The notes under the pieces are model-generated. The model had not been told where the DNA came from and did no database searches. It was given only the letters and a program-made list of their open reading frames with translations. Positions 1 through 6,057 of a stretch of DNA of 16,685 nt are shown piece after piece. The DNA lies in contig JALULU010000035.1 of the NCBI GenBank assembly GCA_027040585.1, positions 1 to 16,685 of the forward strand, in the 5' to 3' direction. The stretch comes from Acidobacteriota bacterium. Its GTDB lineage: Bacteria > Acidobacteriota > JAAYUB01 > JAMOQF01. The stretch's first letter is position 1. Each line of letters begins with the position of its first letter. Position numbers and translations under genes: made by a program.

Positions 1-992
1 CCACCTATAACCTCTCCAAATTCACTGTAGAACACTGCACTTTGTCCCGGTGTGATTGCAGATTGTGGTTCATCAAAACTTACATAACAACTCTTATCAT
101 CACTTAACCTAACTCTTCCCATTTTTTCAACGAATTGGGATCTTATTTTAATCAGGCAATTAAATTCCACAGGAGGAGTTTTATAAAGTATCCAGTTGCA
201 ATTTTTAACAAGGAAATCTTTTTTATAGAGGTCACTTTTATCGCCGAGTATTACCTCATTTTTTTCTGGATTGATATCCATAACATAAAGTGGCTTTCCA
301 AGTGCAACGCCGATTCCCCTTCTCTGGCCTATTGTAAAGTTCCATATGCCCTCATGTTTTCCAATAACCTCACCCCTGTAAGTTATATCTCCTTTTATTT
401 TTTTTAAACACATTTTTTCTAAAAACTTTCTATAATCACTTTCTACAAAGCATATTTCCTGACTTTCTGAGTAATTTTCATACTTTTCTTTTAAAGTTTT
501 ACCAAGTGGGAAAATTGTTTTTGAGAGAATTTCCTGTGAGAGTCTGTAAAGAAAATAGGTCTGGTCCTTTTTTTCATCTAAACTTTTTTTAAGTACAAAT
601 CTTTTAAATTTAAAATTGTAGTAGATATCTGCATAGTGCCCTGTTGATATGTATTTAATCCCAAGTTTTTTTGCAAATTGAAAAATATATTTAAATTTTA
701 CCTTTTGATTGCAAATTATACATGGAGAAGGTGTTCTACCAATTTTATATTCCTCTATAAAATACTCTTTAACCTCTTTTTTAAATTTGTCACTTACATC
801 TAATGTATAATGTTTTATATTTTCCTTTTCACAAATCTTTTTTGACCTTTCGATATTTTTTTTATCTATTTGAGAATAATTGTTAAAAACAAGGGTAAGA
901 GAAATAACTTCAAAATTTGCATCCTTTAAAATTTTTAGTGCCTTTAAACTGTCTCTTCCACCGCTTAGCCCTAAAACAATTTTTTCCTTCAT
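1..992 (-). CDS. mnmA: tRNA-specific 2-thiouridylase MnmA (3' end outside window)
   Basis: This enzyme transfers sulfur to C2 of the wobble uridine (U34) of Lys, Glu and Gln tRNAs, using ATP to adenylate the base. The cytoplasmic protein reads from an ATG at 992-990 and is still open at base 1. About 330 residues are present, and the end is near the usual family C-terminus (a VIGG stretch), so only a short tail is missing. Visible landmarks are a PP-loop (SGGRDS, residues 10-15), STGHYAD (116-122), DQTYFLYRL (143-151), and the two family cysteines in PCIICN (C94) and SQEICF (C181), aligned from memory with E. coli Cys102 and Cys199. The PP-loop is atypical: Arg stands where Val is usual, and Leu follows the loop Ser. 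A purine-rich AAAGAG lies about 10 nt upstream of the start. The gene is divergent from hemD. Confidence 0.95.
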   Translation of the reverse strand, partial: MKEKIVLGLSGGRDSLKALKILKDANFEVISLTLVFNNYSQIDKKNIERSKKICEKENIKHYTLDVSDKFKKEVKEYFIEEYKIGRTPSPCIICNQKVKFKYIFQFAKKLGIKYISTGHYADIYYNFKFKRFVLKKSLDEKKDQTYFLYRLSQEILSKTIFPLGKTLKEKYENYSESQEICFVESDYRKFLEKMCLKKIKGDITYRGEVIGKHEGIWNFTIGQRRGIGVALGKPLYVMDINPEKNEVILGDKSDLYKKDFLVKNCNWILYKTPPVEFNCLIKIRSQFVEKMGRVRLSDDKSCYVSFDEPQSAITPGQSAVFYSEFGEVIG

Positions 993-1041
993 AAAAAAAA
1001 TCTCTTTTAGTTTAAAGTACATTTTACTAAACTTAGAACCT
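993..1041. promoter_or_regulatory. Short divergent intergenic region, mnmA/hemD
   Basis: Only 49 bases separate the two start codons, so both promoters must lie here or inside the opposite gene. On the minus strand a TAAAAT (1026-1021) could be the mnmA -10 box, with only a weak TTTAGC-like -35 inside hemD. On the plus strand I see no convincing promoter and no Shine-Dalgarno in front of hemD. Confidence 0.3.
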
Positions 1042-1779
1042 ATGCTAAAAGAGAAAAAAATAGTTATAACAAGAGATTATGAAAGTTCTGTTGAGTTTGG
1101 CAAATTAATTGAGGAAAAAGGGGGTATCCCAGTAATTTTTCCAACCATTAGATTTGTTGAAAATTTTGAGATGGACTCTGATTTTTTGGGCCATATTGGA
1201 GATTTTGATTTTTTAATTTTCCCATCTAAAAACAGTGTTAAATTTTTTTTAAAAAAAGTTTCTTTAAATGAGCTCTCGGGATTAAAGGTATTTGCAGTTG
1301 GAGATAAAACAAAATATGTTCTTGAGGAAATGGGGGTAAAGGTTGATGGAACTCCTGAAAAATTTACCGGGAAATCCCTTTCTAAATTTATTTTAGAAAA
1401 TTATGACATATCTGGTAAAAAAATACTTATTCCATCTTCACATATTGCTAAAAAGGAAAACTACAGAGAACTTGAGGAAAAAGGTGCAGTGGTCTTTTTC
1501 TGGAGTGTCTATTTGAATAAAAAGTTTTATCCACCAAAAAAGAAAATAGATGAAGTTTTACATTCTGATTACATAACTTTCTTTTCCCCATCTGCTGTTT
1601 CAAATTTTTTTGAAATGGTTAATTTAAAAAAATTAAATAGAAGAATAAAATTTGTCTCCATAGGACCCACAACTTCAAAAAAGATTTCCTCTCTTGGTTT
1701 TAAAGATTTTTTGGAAGCTAAAAAACACAATTCTAACGGTGTAATTGAGATCATTTTAAATGATATTGTTGTAAAATAA
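1042..1779 (+). CDS. hemD: Uroporphyrinogen-III synthase (HemD)
   Basis: HemD cyclises hydroxymethylbilane with inversion of ring D to give uroporphyrinogen III, the common precursor of heme, siroheme and cobalamin. The 245-residue length matches the family. The N-terminus KKIVITRDYE is the typical first strand, followed by EFGKLIEEKGG. The second lobe contains YITFFSPSAVSNFF and FVSIGPTTSKKISSLGF, the family's most conserved stretch. The reading frame stays open upstream to 880, but that extension would run antisense through the 5' end of mnmA and does not resemble HemD, so I chose the ATG at 1042. No Shine-Dalgarno is visible there. No other tetrapyrrole gene is in the window, though a cobalamin-receptor-like gene lies at 4793-5602. 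Sequence divergence is normal for HemD; the call rests on fold-typical motifs. Confidence 0.88.
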   Translation: MLKEKKIVITRDYESSVEFGKLIEEKGGIPVIFPTIRFVENFEMDSDFLGHIGDFDFLIFPSKNSVKFFLKKVSLNELSGLKVFAVGDKTKYVLEEMGVKVDGTPEKFTGKSLSKFILENYDISGKKILIPSSHIAKKENYRELEEKGAVVFFWSVYLNKKFYPPKKKIDEVLHSDYITFFSPSAVSNFFEMVNLKKLNRRIKFVSIGPTTSKKISSLGFKDFLEAKKHNSNGVIEIILNDIVVK

Positions 1780-1791
1780 TACACTCATTTT

Positions 1792-1842
1792 ATTTTTGTC
1801 TTATTTTGCAACAAAAATCTTAACATTTTATTGGCATATTAT
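1792..1842 (+). promoter_or_regulatory. Inverted repeat and possible -10 box before the NifX-like operon
   Basis: ATTTTTGT (1792-1799) and ACAAAAAT (1811-1818) form a perfect 8-bp inverted repeat with an 11-nt spacer. Downstream, TATTAT (1837-1842) lies 28 bases before the start codon at 1870 and could be a -10 box, but no good -35 is present. The repeat sits just upstream of where a -35 would be, as an activator or repressor site might. It could instead be a weak AT-only terminator for hemD, because a T-rich but interrupted tail follows. Confidence 0.3.
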
Positions 1843-1869
1843 TTGCTCTTAATTTATGTGAGGTGGAAG

Positions 1870-2220
1870 ATGAAAACTGGAATAGCTGTAATTCAGGATA
1901 ATGTTGCTGTGAATTTTGACAGTTCAGATGAGCTTGTAGTATTTGATTGTAATGGAAATACTGAAACATTTAAAAAACCGTGGCAACCTGGAGAATTTAT
2001 TGACCTTTTAGTAAAAAAGGAAGTTTTCACACTTTTATGTGGTGGTATAAAGAGGTCAGATATGAGATTTTTGATACTTAATGGTATAGATGTTATCCCC
2101 TGGGTTAGAGGTAGTGTAAAGGATGTAATTGATGCTTTTTGTGGAAATAATTTTGTTCCAGAGAAATTTTTCATGCCGGGGGGAAGGAGATTTAGAAGGA
2201 GATGGGGAAGAAATTTTTAA
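1870..2220 (+). CDS. NifX/NifB-type dinitrogenase cofactor-fold protein with Arg-rich tail
   Basis: This 116-residue protein resembles the Dinitro_FeMo-Co domain, a small fold that binds Fe-Mo or other Fe-S clusters in NifX, NafY and the NifB C-terminus. Matching features are the N-terminal strand MKTGIAVIQDNVAVNF, a central VFTLLCGGI (residues 52-60), then ILNGIDVIPWVRGSVKDVIDAF (69-90), the usual GI-x-V-x6-S-x2-[DE] pattern. Cysteines are at 27, 57 and 91. After the fold comes a basic tail of residues 103-116 with six arginines. The start at 1870 is preceded by GAGGTGG. It begins an operon with the next two genes, 23 nt upstream of the second. Many anaerobes carry such stand-alone proteins without nitrogenase, and their role is unsettled; cluster storage or delivery is inference. 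Confidence 0.75.
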   Translation: MKTGIAVIQDNVAVNFDSSDELVVFDCNGNTETFKKPWQPGEFIDLLVKKEVFTLLCGGIKRSDMRFLILNGIDVIPWVRGSVKDVIDAFCGNNFVPEKFFMPGGRRFRRRWGRNF

Positions 2221-2243
2221 AATTTTTTTAAAGGAGGTGTTTT

Positions 2244-2594
2244 ATGCCATTTGGAGATAGGACAGGGCCATTAGGAGCAGGACCAATGACTGGTAGGGGG
2301 GCAGGTTATTGCACAGGGAATGGAGTTCCCGGATATATGAATCCAGTTGGTAGAGGATTTGGCAGAGGTTTTGGCGGTGGATTTGGTAGAGGCTTTTTTG
2401 GTAGGGGAAGAGGTTATAGACATATGTATTATTTGACAGGTGTTCCTGGATGGGCAAGATATGGGTATACTCCACCGGTAGCCAATCAAATGGATGAAAA
2501 GAAATTTCTTGAAAATGAAGCAAAGGCTCTTGAAGAGGAGTTAAAACTTGTAAAGGAAAGACTTAATAAATTGGAAAAAGGAGAAGAAAAATGA
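2244..2594 (+). CDS. DUF5320-type Gly/Arg/Phe-rich small protein
   Basis: The 116-residue protein starts with the DUF5320 signature MPFGDRTGPLGAGPMTGRGA followed by GYCTG (residues 1-25). A low-complexity tract (about 36-57) of alternating Gly, Arg and Phe resembles RGG/FG repeats. The C-terminal third (about 83-116) is a charged helix, rich in Glu, Lys and Leu and predicted to form a coiled coil. A strong Shine-Dalgarno AAGGAGG lies 6 nt before the ATG. Members of this family commonly sit beside NifX-fold proteins in anaerobes, and the pairing is seen here. There is no established biochemical function. One Cys (residue 23) and several Met could take part in metal binding, but this is speculative. 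It overlaps the next gene by 4 nt (ATGA), which suggests translational coupling. Confidence 0.75.
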   Translation: MPFGDRTGPLGAGPMTGRGAGYCTGNGVPGYMNPVGRGFGRGFGGGFGRGFFGRGRGYRHMYYLTGVPGWARYGYTPPVANQMDEKKFLENEAKALEEELKLVKERLNKLEKGEEK

Positions 2595-2791
2595 GAGGTA
2601 GTGGAAAAGGTGGAGGAAGTGGAAGAGGTTCAGGAAAAGGCGCTGGAAAAGGCAGAATGGGTGGATTTGGCTTAGGTCCCGGTGGATTTTGTGTGTGCCC
2701 AAATTGTGGTGAGAAAGTAAGCCACGCACAGGGAATTCCCTGTAATAAGATGAAATGCCCCAAATGTGGAACTGTTATGACAAGAGGGTAG
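2591..2791 (+). CDS. Small Gly/Lys-rich protein with a CxxC zinc ribbon
   Basis: This 66-residue protein has two parts. Residues 1-32 are almost only Gly, Ser, Lys and Arg in short GSGKG/GRGSGKG repeats. Residues 33-66 hold six cysteines: CVCPNCG (C34, C36, C39), C51 and CPKCG (C56, C59). The two CPxCG knuckles, 16 residues apart, form a rubredoxin- or zinc-ribbon-like metal site. The ATG overlaps the TGA of the upstream gene, and AAGGAG (2578-2583) gives a ribosome site. Similar short zinc-ribbon proteins accompany NifX-fold genes in other anaerobes (from memory). It could bind zinc or iron, and the basic leader could bind nucleic acid or act as a flexible tether. A hairpin follows the stop codon, so it is the last gene of the operon. 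Confidence 0.72.
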   Translation: MRGSGKGGGSGRGSGKGAGKGRMGGFGLGPGGFCVCPNCGEKVSHAQGIPCNKMKCPKCGTVMTRG

Positions 2792-2810
2792 GTTTTAACC
2801 TACTCTCTTT
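2784..2810. terminator. Hairpin between convergent operons
   Basis: GAGGGTAGG (2784-2792) pairs with CCTACTCTC (2799-2807), with one G-T wobble and a six-base loop that can close further. On the plus strand a short CTCTTTCC tail follows, so it is a reasonable terminator for the zinc-ribbon operon. It also lies just past the uvrB stop codon on the minus strand and may serve both directions, although its T-tract is weak on that side. Confidence 0.6.
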
Positions 2811-2811
2811 C

Positions 2812-4806
2812 CTATTTTAAATTTTTAAATAGTTCTTTTAATTCTTTTATTTTTTCTCTTATCACTATCGCTTCTTCAAATTTAAACTGATGTGCAAGGT
2901 CCATCATTTCATTTTCAAGTTCTTTTATTGTTTCTTTTATGTCTCTTTTATCTGAGATCTTTGAAATTAAATCTTCTACCCTTTCTGATACCTTTAATAT
3001 TTCATCTTCTTTTTGGCCTATAAGTGTAAATTTGATGGATTTTTTTATAGATTTAGGTTTTAAGTTATGTTTTTCATTATATTCCATCTGAATTTTTCTT
3101 CTCCTATTGGTCTCATCCATTGCCCTTTTCATTCCATAAGTGATTTTGTCTCCAAACATTATTACTTTGCCATTTAAATTTCTTGCTGCACGTCCTATTG
3201 TTTGAATAAGGGATGTATATGACCTTAAAAAGCCTTCTCTATCTGCATCAAATATTAAAATTAGTGATACCTCTGGAAGATCAAGACCTTCCCTTAAAAG
3301 ATTTACTCCAACAATTACATCAATTTCTCCTTCTCTCAGCCCCTTTAATATTTTAATCCTCTCGATTGTCTTTATTTCAGAATGTAAATATTTTGCATTT
3401 ATGCCAACTTCTTTTAAAAATTTTGTTAAATCTTCGGAAAGTTTTTTTGTAAGTGTTGTAATTAGCACTCTTTCTTTTCTTTTAACAACTTTTTTAATCT
3501 CAGATATAGCAATTTCTATCTGGTTCTTTGTGGGTTTTACTTCAATTTCGGGATCAAGTAATCCCGTTGGCCTTATGATTAATTCATACATGTTTTCACT
3601 TGAATTTTCCATTTCAAATTTCCCTGGAGTTGCTGAAACAAAAAGAATCTGCTTTGCTTTTTTCATAAATTCACTGAAGTTTAAAGGTCTGTTATCAAGT
3701 GCTGAAGGGAGCCTAAAACCAAAATCAACAAGAGTTTTTTTACGAGATCTGTCCCCTTCATACATTCCTCTGATCTGTGGAACTGTTACATGTGATTCAT
3801 CTATGAAAATTAAATAGTCGTCTGGAAAATAGTCTAAAAGTGTTGGAGGTGGTTCCCCGGGTTTTCTGCCTGTTATGTGTCTTGAGTAGTTTTCAATTCC
3901 ATGACAGTATCCCATTTCCCTGAGCATTTCAATGTCATATTTTGTTCTCTCAAGAATTCGCTGTGCCTCTATCAATTTATTTTTATCTAAGAGTTTTTTG
4001 TGGTACCAATTTAATTCCTCTTCAATATTCTTTGTTATCTCATCCCACCTTTTTTTTGGAATTACAAAGTGTGTGGCAGGAAATATAATGATTTCTTTCT
4101 CCTTTGAAATTATTTTTCCTGTTGTTTTGTCAAAAATTGAAATTGACTCAAGTTCATTTCCAAAAAAATCCAGTTTTATGGGATTTCCCCCTGAAGGTGG
4201 GTAAATATCAATACTATCCCCTCTTATTCTATATCTACCGGGAAGAAGCTCATAATCATTTCTCTCATATTGAAGCTCAGTTAGCTTTTTTAAAAGTTTA
4301 ATCCTTTCGAAATTCATTCCAACTTTTAATTGAAGTGTCAATTTGTAGTAAATCTCCGGGGATCCAAGTCCATAGATGCAGGAAACACTTGAAACAATAA
4401 TAACGTCCCTTCTTTCAAGTAGTGCCATTGTTGCACTGTGCCTTAATTTATCTATTTCTTCATTTATTTTTGCGTCTTTATCAATATAAATATCTTCAGC
4501 TGGAAGATATGCTTCAGGTTGGTAGTAGTCATAATAACTTACAAAATATTCAACACGATTTTCAGGGAAGAAGTTTTTAAATTCTTGATATAATTGTGCT
4601 GTAAGTGTTTTATTGTGAGACAATACAAGAGTAGGTCTATTTAGCTTTTCTATCACCTTTGCCATTACAAAGGTTTTTCCACTGCCTGTTATTCCTACAA
4701 GGGTTTGGAATTTATTACCATTTTCTATTGATTTAATAATTTTTCCAATTACTTTTTTTTGAGGTATTGTGGGTGAAAAATCTGATATGACCTTAAATTT
4801 TACCAC
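2812..4806 (-). CDS. uvrB: Excinuclease ABC subunit UvrB
   Basis: UvrB is the damage-verifying helicase-fold subunit of bacterial nucleotide excision repair. It is loaded by UvrA and in turn recruits UvrC. The 664 residues are full length. Visible motifs are Walker A GITGSGKT (38-45), the beta-hairpin region YFVSYYDYYQPEAY (87-100), DESH (336-339), VSATPG (390-395), the GVNLLREGLDLPEV segment (500-513), DADREGFLRS with LIQTIGRAARN (520-543), and a C-terminal UVR helical hairpin (about 622-660) that contacts UvrC. The start is a GTG at 4806-4804, which overlaps the end of the upstream gene by 14 nt. No good Shine-Dalgarno is seen, so translation probably depends on coupling. It is the last gene of the DUF59/receptor/uvrB operon. 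uvrA and uvrC are not in the window. Confidence 0.98.
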   Translation of the reverse strand: MVKFKVISDFSPTIPQKKVIGKIIKSIENGNKFQTLVGITGSGKTFVMAKVIEKLNRPTLVLSHNKTLTAQLYQEFKNFFPENRVEYFVSYYDYYQPEAYLPAEDIYIDKDAKINEEIDKLRHSATMALLERRDVIIVSSVSCIYGLGSPEIYYKLTLQLKVGMNFERIKLLKKLTELQYERNDYELLPGRYRIRGDSIDIYPPSGGNPIKLDFFGNELESISIFDKTTGKIISKEKEIIIFPATHFVIPKKRWDEITKNIEEELNWYHKKLLDKNKLIEAQRILERTKYDIEMLREMGYCHGIENYSRHITGRKPGEPPPTLLDYFPDDYLIFIDESHVTVPQIRGMYEGDRSRKKTLVDFGFRLPSALDNRPLNFSEFMKKAKQILFVSATPGKFEMENSSENMYELIIRPTGLLDPEIEVKPTKNQIEIAISEIKKVVKRKERVLITTLTKKLSEDLTKFLKEVGINAKYLHSEIKTIERIKILKGLREGEIDVIVGVNLLREGLDLPEVSLILIFDADREGFLRSYTSLIQTIGRAARNLNGKVIMFGDKITYGMKRAMDETNRRRKIQMEYNEKHNLKPKSIKKSIKFTLIGQKEDEILKVSERVEDLISKISDKRDIKETIKELENEMMDLAHQFKFEEAIVIREKIKELKELFKNLK

Positions 4807-5602
4807 TTTTCTTAAAGAAATCTCTATATAGTTTATTTAATTCTTTAATACTTTCAGGAGTTATTCCACCATACCACGCTATCCATTCCCCCGGAATGTA
4901 TGCAATTTTTACATTGGAATCCAGTTTTAAATCTTCAATGATTTCTAAAGGTTCCACTTCGTGGAAATTATATGGTTCTGATGGCAAAAGTAGAAGTTCA
5001 AAATCTTTTTTTAAGATGTCTTCCTCATATAATTTAAAGTACCTTTTTTTATTTTTTTTAAAAACGTTTTCAAATCCACATTTAGAGAGTAAATCATTTG
5101 AAAATGTATCTTCATTAAAAGACATATAGGGATTTCTCCAGATTGGCAAGAATGTTGTAATCTTTTTTGAAGGATTACCTTTTTTTAATTCTTTTTTTAT
5201 ATTTTCAATAATTTGTAGTGGCTTTTCGATTTTAAAGATTTTTTCCAGATGCATTAGAAAAGTTATTATATCTTCAACATTTTTTATGTATGAAATATAT
5301 ACTTTAAACCCATTTTCAATTAGGGATTCAATGTCCTTTTTAGAATTCTCATCCTTATCTGCAATTATTAAATCAGGTGTCAGGGATATTATTTTATCTA
5401 TATCTATTTTTTTTGGTGTTCCAACGCTTTTTATTTTCTTAACATTTTCAGGACTCTTACAAAAATCTGTTCTTCCTATAACTTTTTCCCCACATCCTAT
5501 TTTAAAAAGAGTATGAGTTATAGAAGGTACTAAAGATATTACCCTCTCTGGTATGTCAACAAAATTTATGTCCCTTTCGAGAAAATCCCTTATGGCAATC
5601 AT
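4793..5602 (-). CDS. Cytoplasmic BtuF-like helical-backbone metal (cobalamin) receptor
   Basis: The 269-residue protein belongs to the periplasmic-binding-protein family of BtuF and FhuD (helical-backbone metal receptor). The signature is near the N-terminus: PERVISLVPSITHTLFKIG (18-36), then VIGRTDFC.SP (41-51). Later FLPIWRNPYMSFNEDTFSND (151-170) and LLLLPSEPYNFHE (203-215) match the second lobe. There is no signal peptide or lipobox, and the protein starts straight into the domain. It therefore probably stays in the cytoplasm, unlike transporter-linked BtuF. Such signal-less homologues are known in other bacteria as putative cobalamin-binding proteins of unproven role. The start follows the upstream stop by one base, with AAAGGA encoded in that gene's last codons. 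No BtuCD genes are nearby. Ligand identity is inferred from family resemblance only. Confidence 0.8.
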   Translation of the reverse strand: MIAIRDFLERDINFVDIPERVISLVPSITHTLFKIGCGEKVIGRTDFCKSPENVKKIKSVGTPKKIDIDKIISLTPDLIIADKDENSKKDIESLIENGFKVYISYIKNVEDIITFLMHLEKIFKIEKPLQIIENIKKELKKGNPSKKITTFLPIWRNPYMSFNEDTFSNDLLSKCGFENVFKKNKKRYFKLYEEDILKKDFELLLLPSEPYNFHEVEPLEIIEDLKLDSNVKIAYIPGEWIAWYGGITPESIKELNKLYRDFFKKSGKI

Positions 5603-5603
5603 T

Positions 5604-5891
5604 TTAAAGTCCTTTCCAATTTTCCATTTCCGTTTTTAAGAACATCTGACGTTCTTCTTCAGTCATAATTCTTTCTTTAAATTCAATTTTAAGGTTTAGG
5701 TGGGATAATTTGTCTAAAATACTTCCCTTTAACATATCTTTAATGGGAATATTTGGAAAGGGATAAGCCATTTCTATGGTTACGGTATCATTTTCTACTT
5801 TATAATCTGAGATGATCCCCAATTTAATAAGTGATGCATTAATAGCAGGATGCATAACTTCATTTAAAAGTTTCTCCACTTTTTCCTTCAT
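5604..5891 (-). CDS. DUF59/MIP18-type Fe-S cluster assembly protein
   Basis: This 95-residue protein resembles the DUF59 domain found alone (as in SufT) or at the N-terminus of Mrp/ApbC P-loop carriers. Matching parts are the first helix LLNEVMHPAINASLIKLGII (8-27), the strand pair YKVENDTVTIEMAYPFP (30-46), and PIKDMLKGSILDKL (49-62). The Cys that many members carry in a PGCP-like motif is absent: here the stretch is YPFPNIPIKD, a variant also known at the Mrp N-terminus. A Shine-Dalgarno GAAGGAG sits upstream of the ATG, and the gene is the first of the operon behind the minus-strand promoter at 5950-5923. A role in Fe-S maturation is inferred from the family. The grouping with a metal receptor and a DNA repair gene does not define a substrate. 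Confidence 0.75.
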   Translation of the reverse strand: MKEKVEKLLNEVMHPAINASLIKLGIISDYKVENDTVTIEMAYPFPNIPIKDMLKGSILDKLSHLNLKIEFKERIMTEEERQMFLKTEMENWKGL

Positions 5892-5922
5892 TTTTTTACT
5901 CCTTCAACTTGATGGAAAGATG

Positions 5923-5950
5923 ATTTTATATCATGTTATCTTTTTTTCAA
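5923..5950 (-). promoter_or_regulatory. Promoter of the DUF59/receptor/uvrB operon
   Basis: On the minus strand TTGAAA (5950-5945) is followed after 16 bases by TAAAAT (5928-5923); an overlapping TATAAA starts at 5930. This resembles a vegetative sigma-70 promoter. The predicted transcript would start near 5916, giving a leader of about 25 nt that contains the GAAGGAG ribosome site. Confidence 0.55.
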
Positions 5951-5979
5951 TACTAAATTCAAAAATTTTACCTGCTTTG

Positions 5980-6008
5980 TTTACAATAGAGCATAAAAAT
6001 TGTAAAAT
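5980..6008 (+). promoter_or_regulatory. Promoter of the rodZ/HEAT-like/SLT operon
   Basis: TTTACA (5980-5985) and TAAAAT (6003-6008) are separated by 17 bases, each with one mismatch to the sigma-70 consensus. The transcript would start near 6015. That leaves a leader of about 40 nt which includes the three-codon mini-ORF at 6038-6049. Confidence 0.6.
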
Positions 6009-6025
6009 TAAAATGTGTGAACATT

Positions 6026-6049
6026 AAAGGTGTTATTATGTCCCTTTGA
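6026..6049 (+). promoter_or_regulatory. Three-codon mini-ORF with its own ribosome site in the rodZ leader
   Basis: AAAGGTG (6026-6032) lies 5 nt before an ATG (6038) that reads Met-Ser-Leu-stop. The stop TGA (6047-6049) is 8 nt before the rodZ ATG (6058) and overlaps an in-frame TTG (6046). The best ribosome site in the leader thus points to a start out of frame with rodZ. Either ribosomes reinitiate after this mini-ORF, or one base is missing in the CCC/TTT run and the true rodZ start is 6038. Confidence 0.45.
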
Positions 6050-6057
6050 GAGATAAA

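Noticed and set aside
880..1041. Longer hemD reading frame starting at 880
   Set aside because: It would run antisense over the first 110 bases of mnmA, and the extra residues do not resemble HemD.
1893..2523. Antisense open frames over the NifX-like and DUF5320 genes
   Set aside because: The plus-strand genes have good ribosome sites and family signatures; the antisense products have none.
1870..2791. Nitrogen-fixation gene cluster
   Set aside because: Only a NifX-like fold is present; no nifH, nifD, nifK, nifE, nifN or nifB is visible.
3401..4301. Plus-strand open frames inside uvrB
   Set aside because: They are shadows of a clear, full-length UvrB coding sequence.
6038..6049. prfB-like +1 frameshift at CTTTGA
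   Set aside because: A +1 shift leads to an early stop and not into rodZ; only a -1 shift would match, and neither a standard slippery heptamer nor a stimulatory element is evident.
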